Notes: a model not told the origin generated them from the letters alone. Counted from the stretch's first letter, positions 1-8,289 are shown. The stretch is 64,000 bases of DNA from JALZKA01 sp963754045 (GCA_963754045.1 CAVWEN010000002.1:682001-746000), one strand, 5' to 3'. Translations and numbers: made by a program.

Positions 1-1
1 G

Positions 2-391
2 CTCGAACTCGAAGCTGATCTCGCCGCTCAGGGTGACCGTGTGCTGCTCCGTCAGGTGCTGATCGGCCTGCTCACCAACGCCTTCAAGAACACGCCCGCG
101 CCGGGCGCAGTTACGCTTCGCGCGCATCGCAGTAGCGAGGCGGACATCTTGATCGAAGTCACCGACACAGGCAACGGCATCCCCGCCGACGAGATCGACC
201 GGATCTTCGAGCGGTTCTACCGCGGCGCCGGTTCGCTCGAGAAGGAGGGCTTCGGCCTCGGCCTCTCGATCGCGCGCCGGATGGTCGACGTCATGGGCGG
301 CGAGCTAAGCGTGAAGTCCACTCCGGGCGTGGGCAGCGACTTCCGGGTGCGGCTACCGGCGGCGAAGCCAGCCGCAACCCCGGTGGCGTGA
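2..391 (+). CDS. sensor histidine kinase, C-terminal part (5' end outside window)
   Basis: This is the ATP-binding end of a two-component sensor kinase that would phosphorylate the response regulator encoded next. The frame is open from base 2, so the gene starts upstream of the window. The HATPase boxes are visible: an N box around LLTNAFKNTP, a G1 box DTGNGIP followed by the F box IFERFYRG, and a G2 box GFGLGLSIA. The end, GGELSVKSTPGVGSDF, is typical of HisKA-type kinases. The dimerisation domain and sensor are not in the window, so the signal cannot be inferred. The stop overlaps the regulator's ATG (TGATG), which indicates co-translation. Confidence 0.9.
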   Translation, partial: LELEADLAAQGDRVLLRQVLIGLLTNAFKNTPAPGAVTLRAHRSSEADILIEVTDTGNGIPADEIDRIFERFYRGAGSLEKEGFGLGLSIARRMVDVMGGELSVKSTPGVGSDFRVRLPAAKPAATPVA

Positions 392-1101
392 TGAACCGCC
401 GGATCCTTGTCGCCGATGACGAGCCGTCGGTCCGCGAGTCGGTCGGCTACGCGCTTGGGCAGGAAGGCTTCGACGTGGTGATCGCTGACGATGGCGAGGA
501 CGCCGAGGCGAAGTTCGCCGAGGACGAGGGTCGTTTCGACCTTCTGATCCTCGACATCATGATGCCCGGCAAGAGCGGCCTCGACGTCTGCAGGGAGGTG
601 CGCGCCCAGAGCGCCGTACCGATCATCCTGTTGACCGCGAAGGACGCCGAAGTGGACAAGGTGGTCGGGCTCGAGGTCGGCGCCGACGACTACGTGACGA
701 AGCCGTTCTCCGTTCGCGAACTGATCGGTCGCGTGCGGGCACAGCTGCGCCGCCGCGAGCTCGATCGCAGCTCCGTGGACGGGGGTGGCAAGACGATCGA
801 CGCCGGTTCGGTGCGAATCGACCTTGCCCGCCACGTGGTGACGGTCCGTGGACGTCCGGTCAACCTCACCCGCTCCGAGTTCCAGGTGCTGCGGCTGCTG
901 GCTGAGAGCCCCGGCAAGGTCTTCAGCCGTCTCGAGATCATGGAGGAGCTCTGGCAGTCGGAGTTCTCGGGCGATGTGCGCGCCTGCGACGTCCACATCT
1001 CGAACCTGCGCCAGAAGGTAGAGAGCGACCCGCAGGATCCGGAGCTGGTGCTCACGGTGCGCGGGGTCGGCTACCGCCTCGCGGAGGGAAACGAGGAATA
1101 G
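391..1101 (+). CDS. response regulator, OmpR/PhoB family
   Basis: DNA-binding response regulator of the kinase upstream. The N-terminal receiver domain (about residues 1-120) has the acidic pair in LVADDE, the phospho-acceptor Asp in LLILDIMMPG, the Thr in ILLTAKD and the Lys in YVTKPF. The C-terminal half is a winged-helix trans_reg_C domain ending in VLTVRGVGYRL. Length (about 236 aa) is normal for the family. ATG at 391 overlaps the kinase stop; a GTG at 388 is an alternative start. Which genes it controls is not visible. Confidence 0.95.
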   Translation: MNRRILVADDEPSVRESVGYALGQEGFDVVIADDGEDAEAKFAEDEGRFDLLILDIMMPGKSGLDVCREVRAQSAVPIILLTAKDAEVDKVVGLEVGADDYVTKPFSVRELIGRVRAQLRRRELDRSSVDGGGKTIDAGSVRIDLARHVVTVRGRPVNLTRSEFQVLRLLAESPGKVFSRLEIMEELWQSEFSGDVRACDVHISNLRQKVESDPQDPELVLTVRGVGYRLAEGNEE

Positions 1102-1225
1102 AAACGCCGACGCGCGTGCAAGCTGAGCGCTGGCACCGTCGAGGTACGCGACGTCGCTGTCGCCCGGGTGAAGGTCAAGCGCGGTTAGCGCTGGGCACGC
1201 TGGCGCGTCGCTAATCTGAGCGCGC

Positions 1226-1298
1226 GCCGGCGTAGCTCAGTTGGTAGAGCACTTCACTCGTAATGAAGGGGTCAGCGGTTCAAATCCGCTCGCCGGCT
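1226..1298 (+). tRNA. tRNA-Thr (CGT)
   Basis: A 73-nt cloverleaf. The 7-bp acceptor stem is 1226-1232 with 1291-1297. The D arm is GCTC...GAGC, the anticodon stem CTTCA/TGAAG carries the loop CTCGTAA (anticodon CGT), and the T arm contains GGTTCAAATCC. CCA is not encoded. A TAATCT hexamer at 1212-1217 could be its -10 box. Confidence 0.95.
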
Positions 1299-1335
1299 CT
1301 CACCCCGTGAACGTCCCTGACACCTCGCATAGCGC

Positions 1336-1833
1336 TTACTGGGGGATGTTCGGCTCGTCCGGACGCCTCGTCGGGGCGCCCGGTAGGCGGTCAACCACGC
1401 GCGCGAAGCGCTCGATCGCGCCCTCCAGCGGCTCGCCGATCTCGACCGCTCTGCGCACCGAGGGGAGCACGGCGACCATCGCGCTCGCCTGGGTCACGAC
1501 CTCCGCCGCGCGCTCGTGAACGAGGCGAGCCTCGCCGAGCATCTGCTCGCCGATCACGTTGAAGCGGTCGCCCAGGGCGACCAGCTCGCCGCCGCGTTCG
1601 TCGATTCGCCCGCCCAGCTCGAGAATCGCGGCGGCGCGTGAGTCGATCCGCTCGCCCAGCACCAGGATCTGCTCCGCTCGGCGGTCGAGATTCTCCAGCA
1701 GCGTCAGTACCCGCGGGACCGAACGGGCGACCTCGGCGATCGCGTCGAGGTCGCGCATCACGCGCCCGGCCAGCCGGGTCGGGATCTCGATCGGCGCCAG
1801 CAGGGGATTCACGAATCGCACTTTAAACCGCAC
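1336..1833 (-). CDS. hypothetical protein, helical/coiled-coil
   Basis: A 165-residue protein I cannot assign to a family. It is almost entirely predicted amphipathic helix, with repeated Leu/Arg/Glu-rich segments (LGERIDSRAAAILELGGRID is typical) that resemble the apolipoprotein-like or coiled-coil repeats common in small actinobacterial proteins. There is no signal peptide; the N-terminus is short and moderately hydrophobic (NPLLAPIEIP). It is divergent from the glycosyltransferase that starts 20 bp away, so the two share a very short promoter region. The role is unknown. Confidence 0.7.
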   Translation of the reverse strand: MRFKVRFVNPLLAPIEIPTRLAGRVMRDLDAIAEVARSVPRVLTLLENLDRRAEQILVLGERIDSRAAAILELGGRIDERGGELVALGDRFNVIGEQMLGEARLVHERAAEVVTQASAMVAVLPSVRRAVEIGEPLEGAIERFARVVDRLPGAPTRRPDEPNIPQ

Positions 1834-1853
1834 CCCGCCACAATCGACCGTCC

Positions 1854-2906
1854 ATGTCAGTCCCTGAGAGCCAGCCGCCGACGCTGTCGGTCGTCACCGT
1901 CACCTACCGGCAGGGCGACCAGGTGCGACCCCTGCTCGCAGCGCTGGCGGACCAGCTGCGCGAAGGCGACGAGCTGATCGTGGTCGACAACGCGTCGGGC
2001 GACGACACCGCGGAGGTGGTCGCCGATACCGCCCCCGATGCAACCCTGATCCGGCATCCGGAGAACTCGGGCTTCCCCGCCGCCTGCAACCTCGGGGCCG
2101 AGCGCGCCAGGGGTGACCTGCTCGTCTTCCTAAACCCCGACTCCGTACCGGCCGCCGGCTGGCGCGGGGCGATCGCGGCCCCGCACACCAACGGCTCGGA
2201 TTGGCATGCGTGGCAGGCGCTGGTGACCGCGCAGGGCGGAACGGTGGTCAACACGCGCGGCGGGGTGGTGCATTTCACCGCGATCGCCTGGGCCGGCGGC
2301 GCGGGTGAGCCCGTACCGGCCGGCACGGCCGATGGCGAGACGGGATTCGCCTCGGGGGCGTGCCTCGCGATCGGCCGCGAGCGGTTCGCGGCACTGGGGG
2401 GATTCAGCCCGGAGTTCTTCCTCTATCACGAGGATGTCGACCTCTCGCTGCGGGTGCGGCTGACCGGCGGCACGGTGGGCGTTGCGGCGGCGGCTCGCGT
2501 GGACCACGACTACGACTTCGACAAGGGGGCGGCGAAGTGGCGCCACCTCGAGCGCAACCGCTGGGCGACGATCCTGCGCACCTACCCGCTCGCCCTGCTG
2601 GCGCTGGTTGCGCCGGCGCTGCTCGTGACCGAGCTCGCGTTGGTTCCGGCCGCGATCGTCGGCGGCTGGTGGCTCCAGAAGCTGGGTGCGTGGCGCGACG
2701 TGATCGGCTCGCTGCCGAGGCTCGTGCGCGAGCGACGGGCGATCCAGCGTGAGCGCGTGGTCAGCGCGGCGCGGTTCGCGGCGGCGCTGACGCCCCAGCT
2801 CGACAGCACCTACCTCGGCGTCGCGAGCCGCTCACGCGTCCTCGGAGCCGCTCTGCGCGGTTACTGGCGAGTCGTCGTCGCCCTGCTCGGTCGCCCTCGT
2901 AGCTGA
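1854..2906 (+). CDS. glycosyltransferase family 2 (rhamnosyltransferase-like)
   Basis: A nucleotide-sugar-dependent GT-A glycosyltransferase of 350 aa, probably acting on cell-wall or surface polysaccharide. The N-terminal fold is visible as LSVVTVTYRQG, the nucleotide-binding VVDNASGDDT, and the acidic motif LVFLNPDS. The acceptor-side motif FLYHEDVDLSLRV is the ED motif of WbbL-type rhamnosyltransferases. A C-terminal hydrophobic stretch (about residues 243-275) suggests membrane association. The 3' end overlaps the convergent DUF2304 gene by 75 bp. Substrate is not determinable. Confidence 0.87.
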   Translation: MSVPESQPPTLSVVTVTYRQGDQVRPLLAALADQLREGDELIVVDNASGDDTAEVVADTAPDATLIRHPENSGFPAACNLGAERARGDLLVFLNPDSVPAAGWRGAIAAPHTNGSDWHAWQALVTAQGGTVVNTRGGVVHFTAIAWAGGAGEPVPAGTADGETGFASGACLAIGRERFAALGGFSPEFFLYHEDVDLSLRVRLTGGTVGVAAAARVDHDYDFDKGAAKWRHLERNRWATILRTYPLALLALVAPALLVTELALVPAAIVGGWWLQKLGAWRDVIGSLPRLVRERRAIQRERVVSAARFAAALTPQLDSTYLGVASRSRVLGAALRGYWRVVVALLGRPRS

Positions 2907-3614
2907 CCCCTCCGGATGATCGCGGCTTAGCTCCTCGCCGAGCCGGGCCACCTCCTGGGCGAGGATCTTCGTCTCCTCACTGAGGCGCGAAGACGCGACG
3001 GAGAAGTTCAGCAACAGCAGGAATCCCACCGCGAAAGCGAGGATGAAGATCGCGTTGGCCGGCTCCTGGACGCCCATCGCGTCGGCGAGGACGTTGAGGC
3101 CGTCGGTCCAGATCGAGAGCACGAGAAGCGCCAGGCCGGCGCTCATCCAAAGCAGTGCGTAGCGCTCGGCCAGCCGGCGGCGTCGCACGAGGTCGAGGAT
3201 GAAGAGGAAGATCGCACCGGTCACCAGCAGGGCGATCACCTGGGCCTTGCCGGAGATCCCACCGTTGCTTTCCTCCTCGCCGGCATCCTCGGTGAGCGGT
3301 TGCTGGGCGGGGCCCACCCGCAGCTCTTCATAGCTCACCCCGGGATCCTCGAGCGCCTCGCCGCCGCCACCCGGGATGACGGTCGTCTCGGTTTCGCCCG
3401 CTCCTCGCAGGGTCAGATCCTTCTCCTCCAGCACCTCGCCCTGGGTGAGGACGAATCGGCCCGGGGGAAGGACGATCGTGTCACCGGGCTCGGCGAGGAG
3501 GATCGCTTCGCCCAGGCTCGGCCCGCCTCCTGCGACCTCGATCTCGGCCGCCGCCGCACCCTGCGCCGCGGTCAGCGCCAGCACGCAGGCAACGGTGAGC
3601 AGGCGGCGCCTCAT
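2832..3614 (-). CDS. signal peptide + short beta-helix-like segment + DUF2304 membrane domain
   Basis: A 260-residue exported membrane protein. A signal peptide (residues 1-23, ending GAAAA) is followed by about 70 residues with the flavour of the first turns of a right-handed beta-helix (GDTIVLPPGRFVL, LTLRGAGETET). From about residue 125 comes a DUF2304 domain: three hydrophobic segments, the Arg-rich cytosolic loop DLVRRRRLAERYALLWM and a trailing coiled coil. DUF2304 proteins commonly accompany DPM1-like glycosyltransferases, and here the gene overlaps one by 4 bp in the same operon. The N-terminal fusion is not what I expect for DUF2304. The biochemical function is unknown. Confidence 0.8.
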   Translation of the reverse strand: MRRRLLTVACVLALTAAQGAAAAEIEVAGGGPSLGEAILLAEPGDTIVLPPGRFVLTQGEVLEEKDLTLRGAGETETTVIPGGGGEALEDPGVSYEELRVGPAQQPLTEDAGEEESNGGISGKAQVIALLVTGAIFLFILDLVRRRRLAERYALLWMSAGLALLVLSIWTDGLNVLADAMGVQEPANAIFILAFAVGFLLLLNFSVASSRLSEETKILAQEVARLGEELSRDHPEGSATRATEQGDDDSPVTAQSGSEDA

Positions 3615-4423
3615 CCCCGGTCCCGTTCCGCGAGCGCGGTCAGCTCGCCGGTGTCGGGAGGAGGTCCGATGAGAAGCTCATCCCGGCGGTCGGTGCCGAT
3701 CGGCGTGGGACGGCGACGGAAGAGGCCGATGAAGATCGCCAGCAGCACCTTGGCCATGTAGTAGGCCGAGCGGGGGTAGTCGATCGAGCTGCGACCGAAG
3801 CCGCGGGCGTTCATCCGCACGTGCACCTCGTGCAGCCGGAGCTTGTGGGCGTTCAGCATCAGGATCGCCTCGACCTCGGGGTAGTCGTGCGGGTAGTCGC
3901 GGGCAAACAGCTCGATGCCGCGGCGGTTCGTCATGCGAAATCCCGACGTCGGGTCGGTGATGCGCTGGCGCGTGATCACGCTGAGGACTACGGCGAAGAT
4001 GAGATTCCCGATCCGGCGGCCGATCGGGACGCGGTAGCCGGGGTCGCCGCGGAAACGGCTGCCGGTGACCATGTCGGCCTCCTCGCCCTCGGTCTGGAGT
4101 GCCTCGAGGAGATCGTGCAGGTAGGCGGGTTTGTGCTGGCCGTCGCCGTCCACCTGGACGGCGACGTCGTAGCCCTCGCGCAATGCGTACTTGTAGCCGG
4201 ACTGCATCGCGCCGCCGATACCGAGGTTGAACGGGTGTCGCAGGACAACGGCGCCCTGAGCGGCCGCGTGGGCGGCCGTGGTGTCGGTCGAGCCATCGTC
4301 GATCACGACGATGTCGAAGTCGGGGGCCGCGCGGCGGATATCGCGCACCACGCGGCCGATCATCCCGGCCTCGTTATAGGCGGGAACGATCGCTAGCTTG
4401 CGGAGGGTGGCCTCGGCGGACAT
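3611..4423 (-). CDS. glycosyltransferase family 2, DPM1-like
   Basis: A 270-aa GT-A enzyme of the dolichyl/polyprenyl-phosphate sugar synthase type, probably charging a lipid-linked sugar donor at the membrane. Motifs: LAIVPAYNEAGMIGRVV, VVIDDGSTDTT, LGIGGAMQSGYKYA and the metal-binding DGDGQH. The C-terminal part holds DPTSGFRM and one hydrophobic segment (AKVLLAIFIGLF). It leads a two-gene operon, with the DUF2304 membrane protein starting inside its stop codon. The pairing suggests they act together in sugar transfer across or at the membrane. Confidence 0.88.
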   Translation of the reverse strand: MSAEATLRKLAIVPAYNEAGMIGRVVRDIRRAAPDFDIVVIDDGSTDTTAAHAAAQGAVVLRHPFNLGIGGAMQSGYKYALREGYDVAVQVDGDGQHKPAYLHDLLEALQTEGEEADMVTGSRFRGDPGYRVPIGRRIGNLIFAVVLSVITRQRITDPTSGFRMTNRRGIELFARDYPHDYPEVEAILMLNAHKLRLHEVHVRMNARGFGRSSIDYPRSAYYMAKVLLAIFIGLFRRRPTPIGTDRRDELLIGPPPDTGELTALAERDRG

Positions 4424-4492
4424 CTGAGCCCGCCCGAGGCTACCGGCGCCCGCCGCTACGAGGGCGATGATCCCCTGCCGGTGGGCGCAAAT

Positions 4493-4990
4493 CTAGCTTC
4501 GCGCCCCGCGGCGCCCACCGACGATTTCGTCGCGCTCGGCCAGCCGGTTGCGGCGCCGCAGCTCCGCCTCGCGCTGGCGGCGGCGCTGTACGTCGGACTC
4601 GACCTCGAGGGGTGGAATCGCGACCGGCCTGGCGTCGTCGTCGAGCGCGACCATCGTCAGGTAGGCCGTGGAGGTGTGCCGGACCTCACGCGTGCGGGTG
4701 TTCTCGGCCTCGACCCGTACGCCGACCTCCATCGAGGTGTGCCAGGCGGCGTTCACGGTCGCCCTGAACGTCATCAGCTCGCCGATGTGGACGGGGCTGA
4801 GAAAGGTCATCCGGTCCATCGCGGCGGTGACGGAGCGGTGGCTGGAGTGCCGGGTGGCGGCGATGGCGGCGACCTCGTCGCAGAGCTTCATGACCATTCC
4901 GCCGTGAACCATTCCGGAGTGGTTGGTGTCCTCGACACCCATCCAGCGCACCAGCGTCGAGCGTGAGTCGGCCGGGGATCTGGGCTCCAC
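4493..4990 (-). CDS. acyl-CoA thioesterase, hotdog fold
   Basis: An acyl-CoA hydrolase of the YciA/ACOT type, 165 aa, splitting acyl-CoA to CoA and fatty acid in the cytosol. The start of the hotdog domain shows the typical NHSGMVHGGMVMKLCDEVAA (Asn near the catalytic site, Asp on the long helix). MTFLSPVHIGELMTF and the strand pattern that follows also fit. The C-terminal 35 residues are Arg/Glu-rich and extra to the domain. GTG start, three bases after the ferritin-like gene, so it is the last gene of that operon. Confidence 0.85.
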   Translation of the reverse strand: MEPRSPADSRSTLVRWMGVEDTNHSGMVHGGMVMKLCDEVAAIAATRHSSHRSVTAAMDRMTFLSPVHIGELMTFRATVNAAWHTSMEVGVRVEAENTRTREVRHTSTAYLTMVALDDDARPVAIPPLEVESDVQRRRQREAELRRRNRLAERDEIVGGRRGARS

Positions 4991-4993
4991 GCG

Positions 4994-5599
4994 TTACTCC
5001 TCGGTCGAGGTCCGGGGGGCCTTGTCGGCGGGCGCCGACGTCGAGGCGGCGGGCAGCCGCGCCGCGCTGGCCGGGGCGTCACCGCGGGCAAGGCGCAGGG
5101 CGACGAGGTGCTGGGCGTGGTTGGCGGCCACCTGTGCGGCTGTCCGGAAGAGGTCGGTTGCCTCGAGGTTGATGGTCTCGTCCTCGTAGGCGCTCACCAG
5201 CCCCTCCTCCAGCCCGATCAAGAAGTCCAGTCGCGCGTCGGCAGATCTGGCGGCCTCGAGGCCGTCGAGCGAGTCGTAGGACGCGGGGTCGTCGGAGCCC
5301 TCGGCGGCCTCCACGCCGAGCTGATCGACCGCGGACGAGAATGCCTTGGCGTGGGCGCTCTCCTGCGTGCGGAATGCCTCAGCGAGCTTCGAGATATTCC
5401 CGGTGATGCCCTTGTCCTGTTCGGTGAGCGAGTAAGCCAGCTCGGCGGCCTGCTCGAGCTCGATCAGTCGCTCCAGCGCCTCCGTCTGGTCGTCGGCCTG
5501 GGCCAGAGCGGGGGTGGCGAGCAGGCCCGCCGGAACGGCGCCGGCAGCCGTGAGAGCAGCGCCGCGGGCGAGGAGCTGGCGCCGGGTTGTGCCGCTCAC
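4994..5599 (-). CDS. Tat-exported ferritin-like protein
   Basis: A 201-aa protein with a twin-arginine signal (TTRRQLLARG, hydrophobic stretch, cleavage near ALA-Q) and a four-helix ferritin-like body. Helices contain ALERLIELEQAAELAYS, a helix with QESAHAKAF, then FLIGLEEGLVSAYEDE and VAANHAQHLVALRLA; the Glu/His spacing fits a di-iron ferritin-like fold (Ferritin_2/DUF4439 group). The tail is Ala/Pro-rich. It overlaps the upstream lipoprotein by 4 bp and may be its partner. No enzymatic activity can be assigned. Confidence 0.75.
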   Translation of the reverse strand: MSGTTRRQLLARGAALTAAGAVPAGLLATPALAQADDQTEALERLIELEQAAELAYSLTEQDKGITGNISKLAEAFRTQESAHAKAFSSAVDQLGVEAAEGSDDPASYDSLDGLEAARSADARLDFLIGLEEGLVSAYEDETINLEATDLFRTAAQVAANHAQHLVALRLARGDAPASAARLPAASTSAPADKAPRTSTEE

Positions 5600-6141
5600 G
5601 ACGCGGTCTCCTTGCCTGCGCCGACGAAAGCCTCGGCGGCAGGCTCCTCGCCGAGCGTGTCTGCAATCAAGGCACGGTAGGCGGCGTCCTCGGTGACGCC
5701 GCGGTGGACGAGCTGTCGGTAGGCATCGGTGGTGATCTCCGCGATCGCGTCGAGGGAGGTTGCGATCGCGGCGTCGAGCTGACCGGCGAGCGCTTCGACA
5801 GGGCTCTCCGCGGCCACGTTGTCGGCTGGAGCGTCGGAGGGCGATCCGCCGAGCTTTGTCACCGCCGCTCCGAGATCTTCGGCCGATGCCTTGCGTGCAT
5901 CGGACAGCGATTCGATCGCGGAATCCAGCCCCTCCGGCGCGTTGCCGATTGCCAGCCGTCCCGCCTCGACCACGGCCAGCTGGGCTGCGAGCACTTCGCC
6001 TAGCACCTCCGCCTCCCGCTCGGGCTCGGTTTCCTCGGGATCGCCGGTGGCCGCCGCGCCGCAGGCAGAGAGCGCGAGTGCAGCCGAGCCGGCGCCGGAA
6101 ACGGCGAGGAGATGGCGGCGGGAGATGGGGTGGTCGTACAT
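5596..6141 (-). CDS. Tat lipoprotein, ferritin-like helical domain
   Basis: A 181-aa exported protein: Tat motif SRRHLLAV, hydrophobic core and a lipobox-like LSACG, so it is probably anchored to the membrane outer face. The mature part is all-helical, with an EAEVLGEVLAAQLAVVEAGR helix and an AYRQLVHRGVTEDAAYRAL segment, resembling a degenerate ferritin-like (DUF4439-type) four-helix bundle. Clear metal ligands are fewer than in the following gene. First gene of a three-gene unit with the second ferritin-like gene and the thioesterase. Divergent from the glycosylase gene 23 bp away. Confidence 0.7.
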   Translation of the reverse strand: MYDHPISRRHLLAVSGAGSAALALSACGAAATGDPEETEPEREAEVLGEVLAAQLAVVEAGRLAIGNAPEGLDSAIESLSDARKASAEDLGAAVTKLGGSPSDAPADNVAAESPVEALAGQLDAAIATSLDAIAEITTDAYRQLVHRGVTEDAAYRALIADTLGEEPAAEAFVGAGKETAS

Positions 6142-6164
6142 CGCGGTCTGGGAACTTACCTGCG

Positions 6165-6845
6165 ATGGCCGGTGATCTGGAAGCGATCGAGCGCGACGTG
6201 GTGCGATGTCGCGCCTGTCCGCGCCTCGTTGCGTGGCGCGAGGAGGTCGCCGTCGACCCGCCGCGACGCTACGCCGGCGAGGGCTACTGGGCGCGCCCCC
6301 TGCCCGGATTCGGCGATCCGGAGGCGAGGGTGGTGGTCGTGGGGCTTGCCCCCGCGGCCCACGGCGCGAACCGGACGGGACGGATGTTCACCGGCGACCG
6401 CTCCGGCGAGTGGCTCTACCGGGCGCTGCACCGCGCGGGCTATGCGAACCGGCCGCAGAGCGTCGGCCGCAGCGACGGTCTGCGCCTCGACGACGCCTGG
6501 ATCAGCGCCGTGGTGCGCTGTGCTCCTCCGGCGAACAAGCCGGACACCGACGAACGCGACCGCTGCCTGCCGTACCTCGAGCGCGAGATCGAGGCATTGG
6601 ATCGAGCGCGCGTGGTGGTCTGTCTCGGTGCGTTCGCATGGGACGGGACCCTGCGCGCGCTCCGTGCCCTGGGCCACGCGACGCCGAGGCCAAAGCCAGG
6701 CTTCGGCCATCTGGCCGAAGCCGAGGTTGGTCCCTACGCCCTGCTGGGCAGCTTCCATCCAAGCCAGCAGAACACCTTCACCGGCAAGCTGACCGAACCG
6801 ATGCTCGACGCAGTGTTCACGAAGGCGCGCCACCTCACCCGGTGA
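6165..6845 (+). CDS. uracil-DNA glycosylase, family 5 (UDGb)
   Basis: Excises uracil, and in family 5 also other deaminated bases, from DNA. An iron-sulphur enzyme of 226 aa. Cluster cysteines are visible in VVRCRACPRL (C15, C18) and in VVRCAPP and RDRCLPY. Motif 1 is VVGLAPAAHGANRTGRMFTG, the family 5 form rather than the GEAPG form of family 4, and motif 2 is SFHPSQQNTFTGKL with the conserved His. ATG at 6165 is chosen because the protein aligns from MAGDLEAIERDVVRCRAC; the frame is open further upstream but overlaps the divergent lipoprotein gene. Confidence 0.92.
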   Translation: MAGDLEAIERDVVRCRACPRLVAWREEVAVDPPRRYAGEGYWARPLPGFGDPEARVVVVGLAPAAHGANRTGRMFTGDRSGEWLYRALHRAGYANRPQSVGRSDGLRLDDAWISAVVRCAPPANKPDTDERDRCLPYLEREIEALDRARVVVCLGAFAWDGTLRALRALGHATPRPKPGFGHLAEAEVGPYALLGSFHPSQQNTFTGKLTEPMLDAVFTKARHLTR

Positions 6846-6896
6846 ACGTCGCTCGTGGCCTCCTATAGGGCGCAACGAGCGACGTTCGATTGTTTT
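6844..6896. terminator. bidirectional terminator between convergent genes
   Basis: A perfect 13-bp inverted repeat, GAACGTCGCTCGT (6844-6856) and ACGAGCGACGTTC (6875-6887), with an 18-nt loop and a TTTT run at 6893-6896. Its left arm starts within the glycosylase stop codon, and the T run includes bases of the malic enzyme stop on the other strand. It can serve both convergent genes. Confidence 0.8.
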
Positions 6897-8229
6897 AGAG
6901 GCCTGCGGGCGCGCGCTCGGGGTGCGCGAGGCCCTCCGCGTGGGCGGCGTCCTCGACCGCCTTGGCGACCTCGGCGTGGACGGCGGGGTCCAGCGCGTCG
7001 GGGACGAGTTCGCTCTCCTCGGTGAGCGAGGCGATCGCCCGGGCGGCCGCGAGCTTCATCCCGACGGAGATTTGATCCGCTCCGGCCGTGAGGGCGCCGC
7101 GGAAGATGCCCGGGAAGCCGAGCACGTTGTTGACCATCGTCCCGTCGGCTCCGAACGCCGCGCCCGCCGCTTCGGCCGCGCGCGGCGCGATCTCGGGTTC
7201 GGGGTTGGTGAGGGCGAAAATCACCTGGCCGGGGCGAATCATCTCGGGCTCGATCAGCCCCGGCTTGCCGGTCGTCGCCACGACGATCGTCGCGCGCTCC
7301 ATCACCTCGCCGAACTCGGCGACCTCGATCCCGGCGGCCCGGGCCCGCTCGTGCGACGCCTCGAAAGGGTCGGAGGCGATCACCTCCCGGGCGCCAGCCT
7401 GCTTGATCAGATCCGCGATGCCGAACCCGGCCGCGCCGAGGCCGAGCTGCCCGACGGTCGCCTCGCCGAGCTCGATTCCCGTCTGCGCGCAGGCGACGAG
7501 CACCGCCCCCAGCGTGGCGACGGCGGTGCCGTGGACGTCGTCGTGCATGACCGGGATGTCGAGCTCCGAGATCAGCCGTGCCTCGATCTCGAAACAGTCG
7601 GGGGCGCGGATGTCCTCGAGGTGAATGCCCCCGAAGCCGCCCGCGATGTTGCGCACCGTGGCGATGAACTCGTCGGGTTCGGTCGCCTCGATCAGGATCG
7701 GGATGGCGGAGATTCCGGTGAGTTGGCGGTAGAACATCGCCTTGCCCTCCATCACGGGCATCGATGCGACGGCACCGATGTCACCCAGTCCCAGCACACG
7801 CGTGCCGTTCGTGCAGATCGCGACCGTTCGACCGATCATCGTGTAGCGGCGGGCCAGGGCGGGCTCCTCGGCGATCGCAGTGCAGACCCTCGCGACGCCC
7901 GGTGTGTAGACGTCGCGCATGTCCTGCAGGGTTCGCATCCGGCGACTCGGCTCGATCGACAGCTTGCCGCCCTCGTGAGCGTGCAGAGCGCGGTCCCAGT
8001 AGGAGATGACGCGCACGCCCTCAACCCCTGCCAGTTCGCCCGCCACGCGCTTCGCCTGATCGTGGTCGCGGACCTCGACCGAGATCTCGCGGATCGAGCG
8101 ATCGCGGCCGATCTTGATCGTCGCGATGTCGCCGATCAGGCCACTGGCCTCCGCGATGCAGGCACACACGCGGGCCAGCTGCCCGGGCACGTGGGGCTGC
8201 TCGAGGCGGTATACGTAATCGACTGCCAC
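6895..8229 (-). CDS. malic enzyme with N-terminal ACT domain
   Basis: Oxidative decarboxylation of malate to pyruvate with NAD(P) (444 aa). Residues 1-85 form an ACT regulatory domain (YRLEQPHVPGQLARVCACI, then REISVEVRDHD). The malic N domain follows with RDVYTPGVARVC, TNGTRVLGLGDIGA and MEGKAMFYRQL. Metal ligands lie in LEDIRAPDCFEIE and PVMHDDVHGTAVA, and the Rossmann part has QLGLGAAGFGIADL and NNVLGFPGIFRGAL. The ACT-malic architecture is known in Actinobacteria and Firmicutes and suggests amino-acid or other small-ligand control. Cofactor preference is not decided from sequence. Confidence 0.93.
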   Translation of the reverse strand: MAVDYVYRLEQPHVPGQLARVCACIAEASGLIGDIATIKIGRDRSIREISVEVRDHDQAKRVAGELAGVEGVRVISYWDRALHAHEGGKLSIEPSRRMRTLQDMRDVYTPGVARVCTAIAEEPALARRYTMIGRTVAICTNGTRVLGLGDIGAVASMPVMEGKAMFYRQLTGISAIPILIEATEPDEFIATVRNIAGGFGGIHLEDIRAPDCFEIEARLISELDIPVMHDDVHGTAVATLGAVLVACAQTGIELGEATVGQLGLGAAGFGIADLIKQAGAREVIASDPFEASHERARAAGIEVAEFGEVMERATIVVATTGKPGLIEPEMIRPGQVIFALTNPEPEIAPRAAEAAGAAFGADGTMVNNVLGFPGIFRGALTAGADQISVGMKLAAARAIASLTEESELVPDALDPAVHAEVAKAVEDAAHAEGLAHPERAPAGL

Positions 8230-8289
8230 GGCGCGACCATACCCCGACTGCGCAAGGGGAGTTCTAAGGTTGGTCGGACATTGGTCCCG

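Noticed and set aside
1102..1225. Small gene between the response regulator and tRNA-Thr
   Set aside because: No start with ribosome site and no similarity seen; probably terminator and tRNA promoter region.
6922..8289. Long plus-strand frame running over malic enzyme into pgsA
   Set aside because: Antisense to a certain enzyme; PgsA homology begins at ATG 8290.
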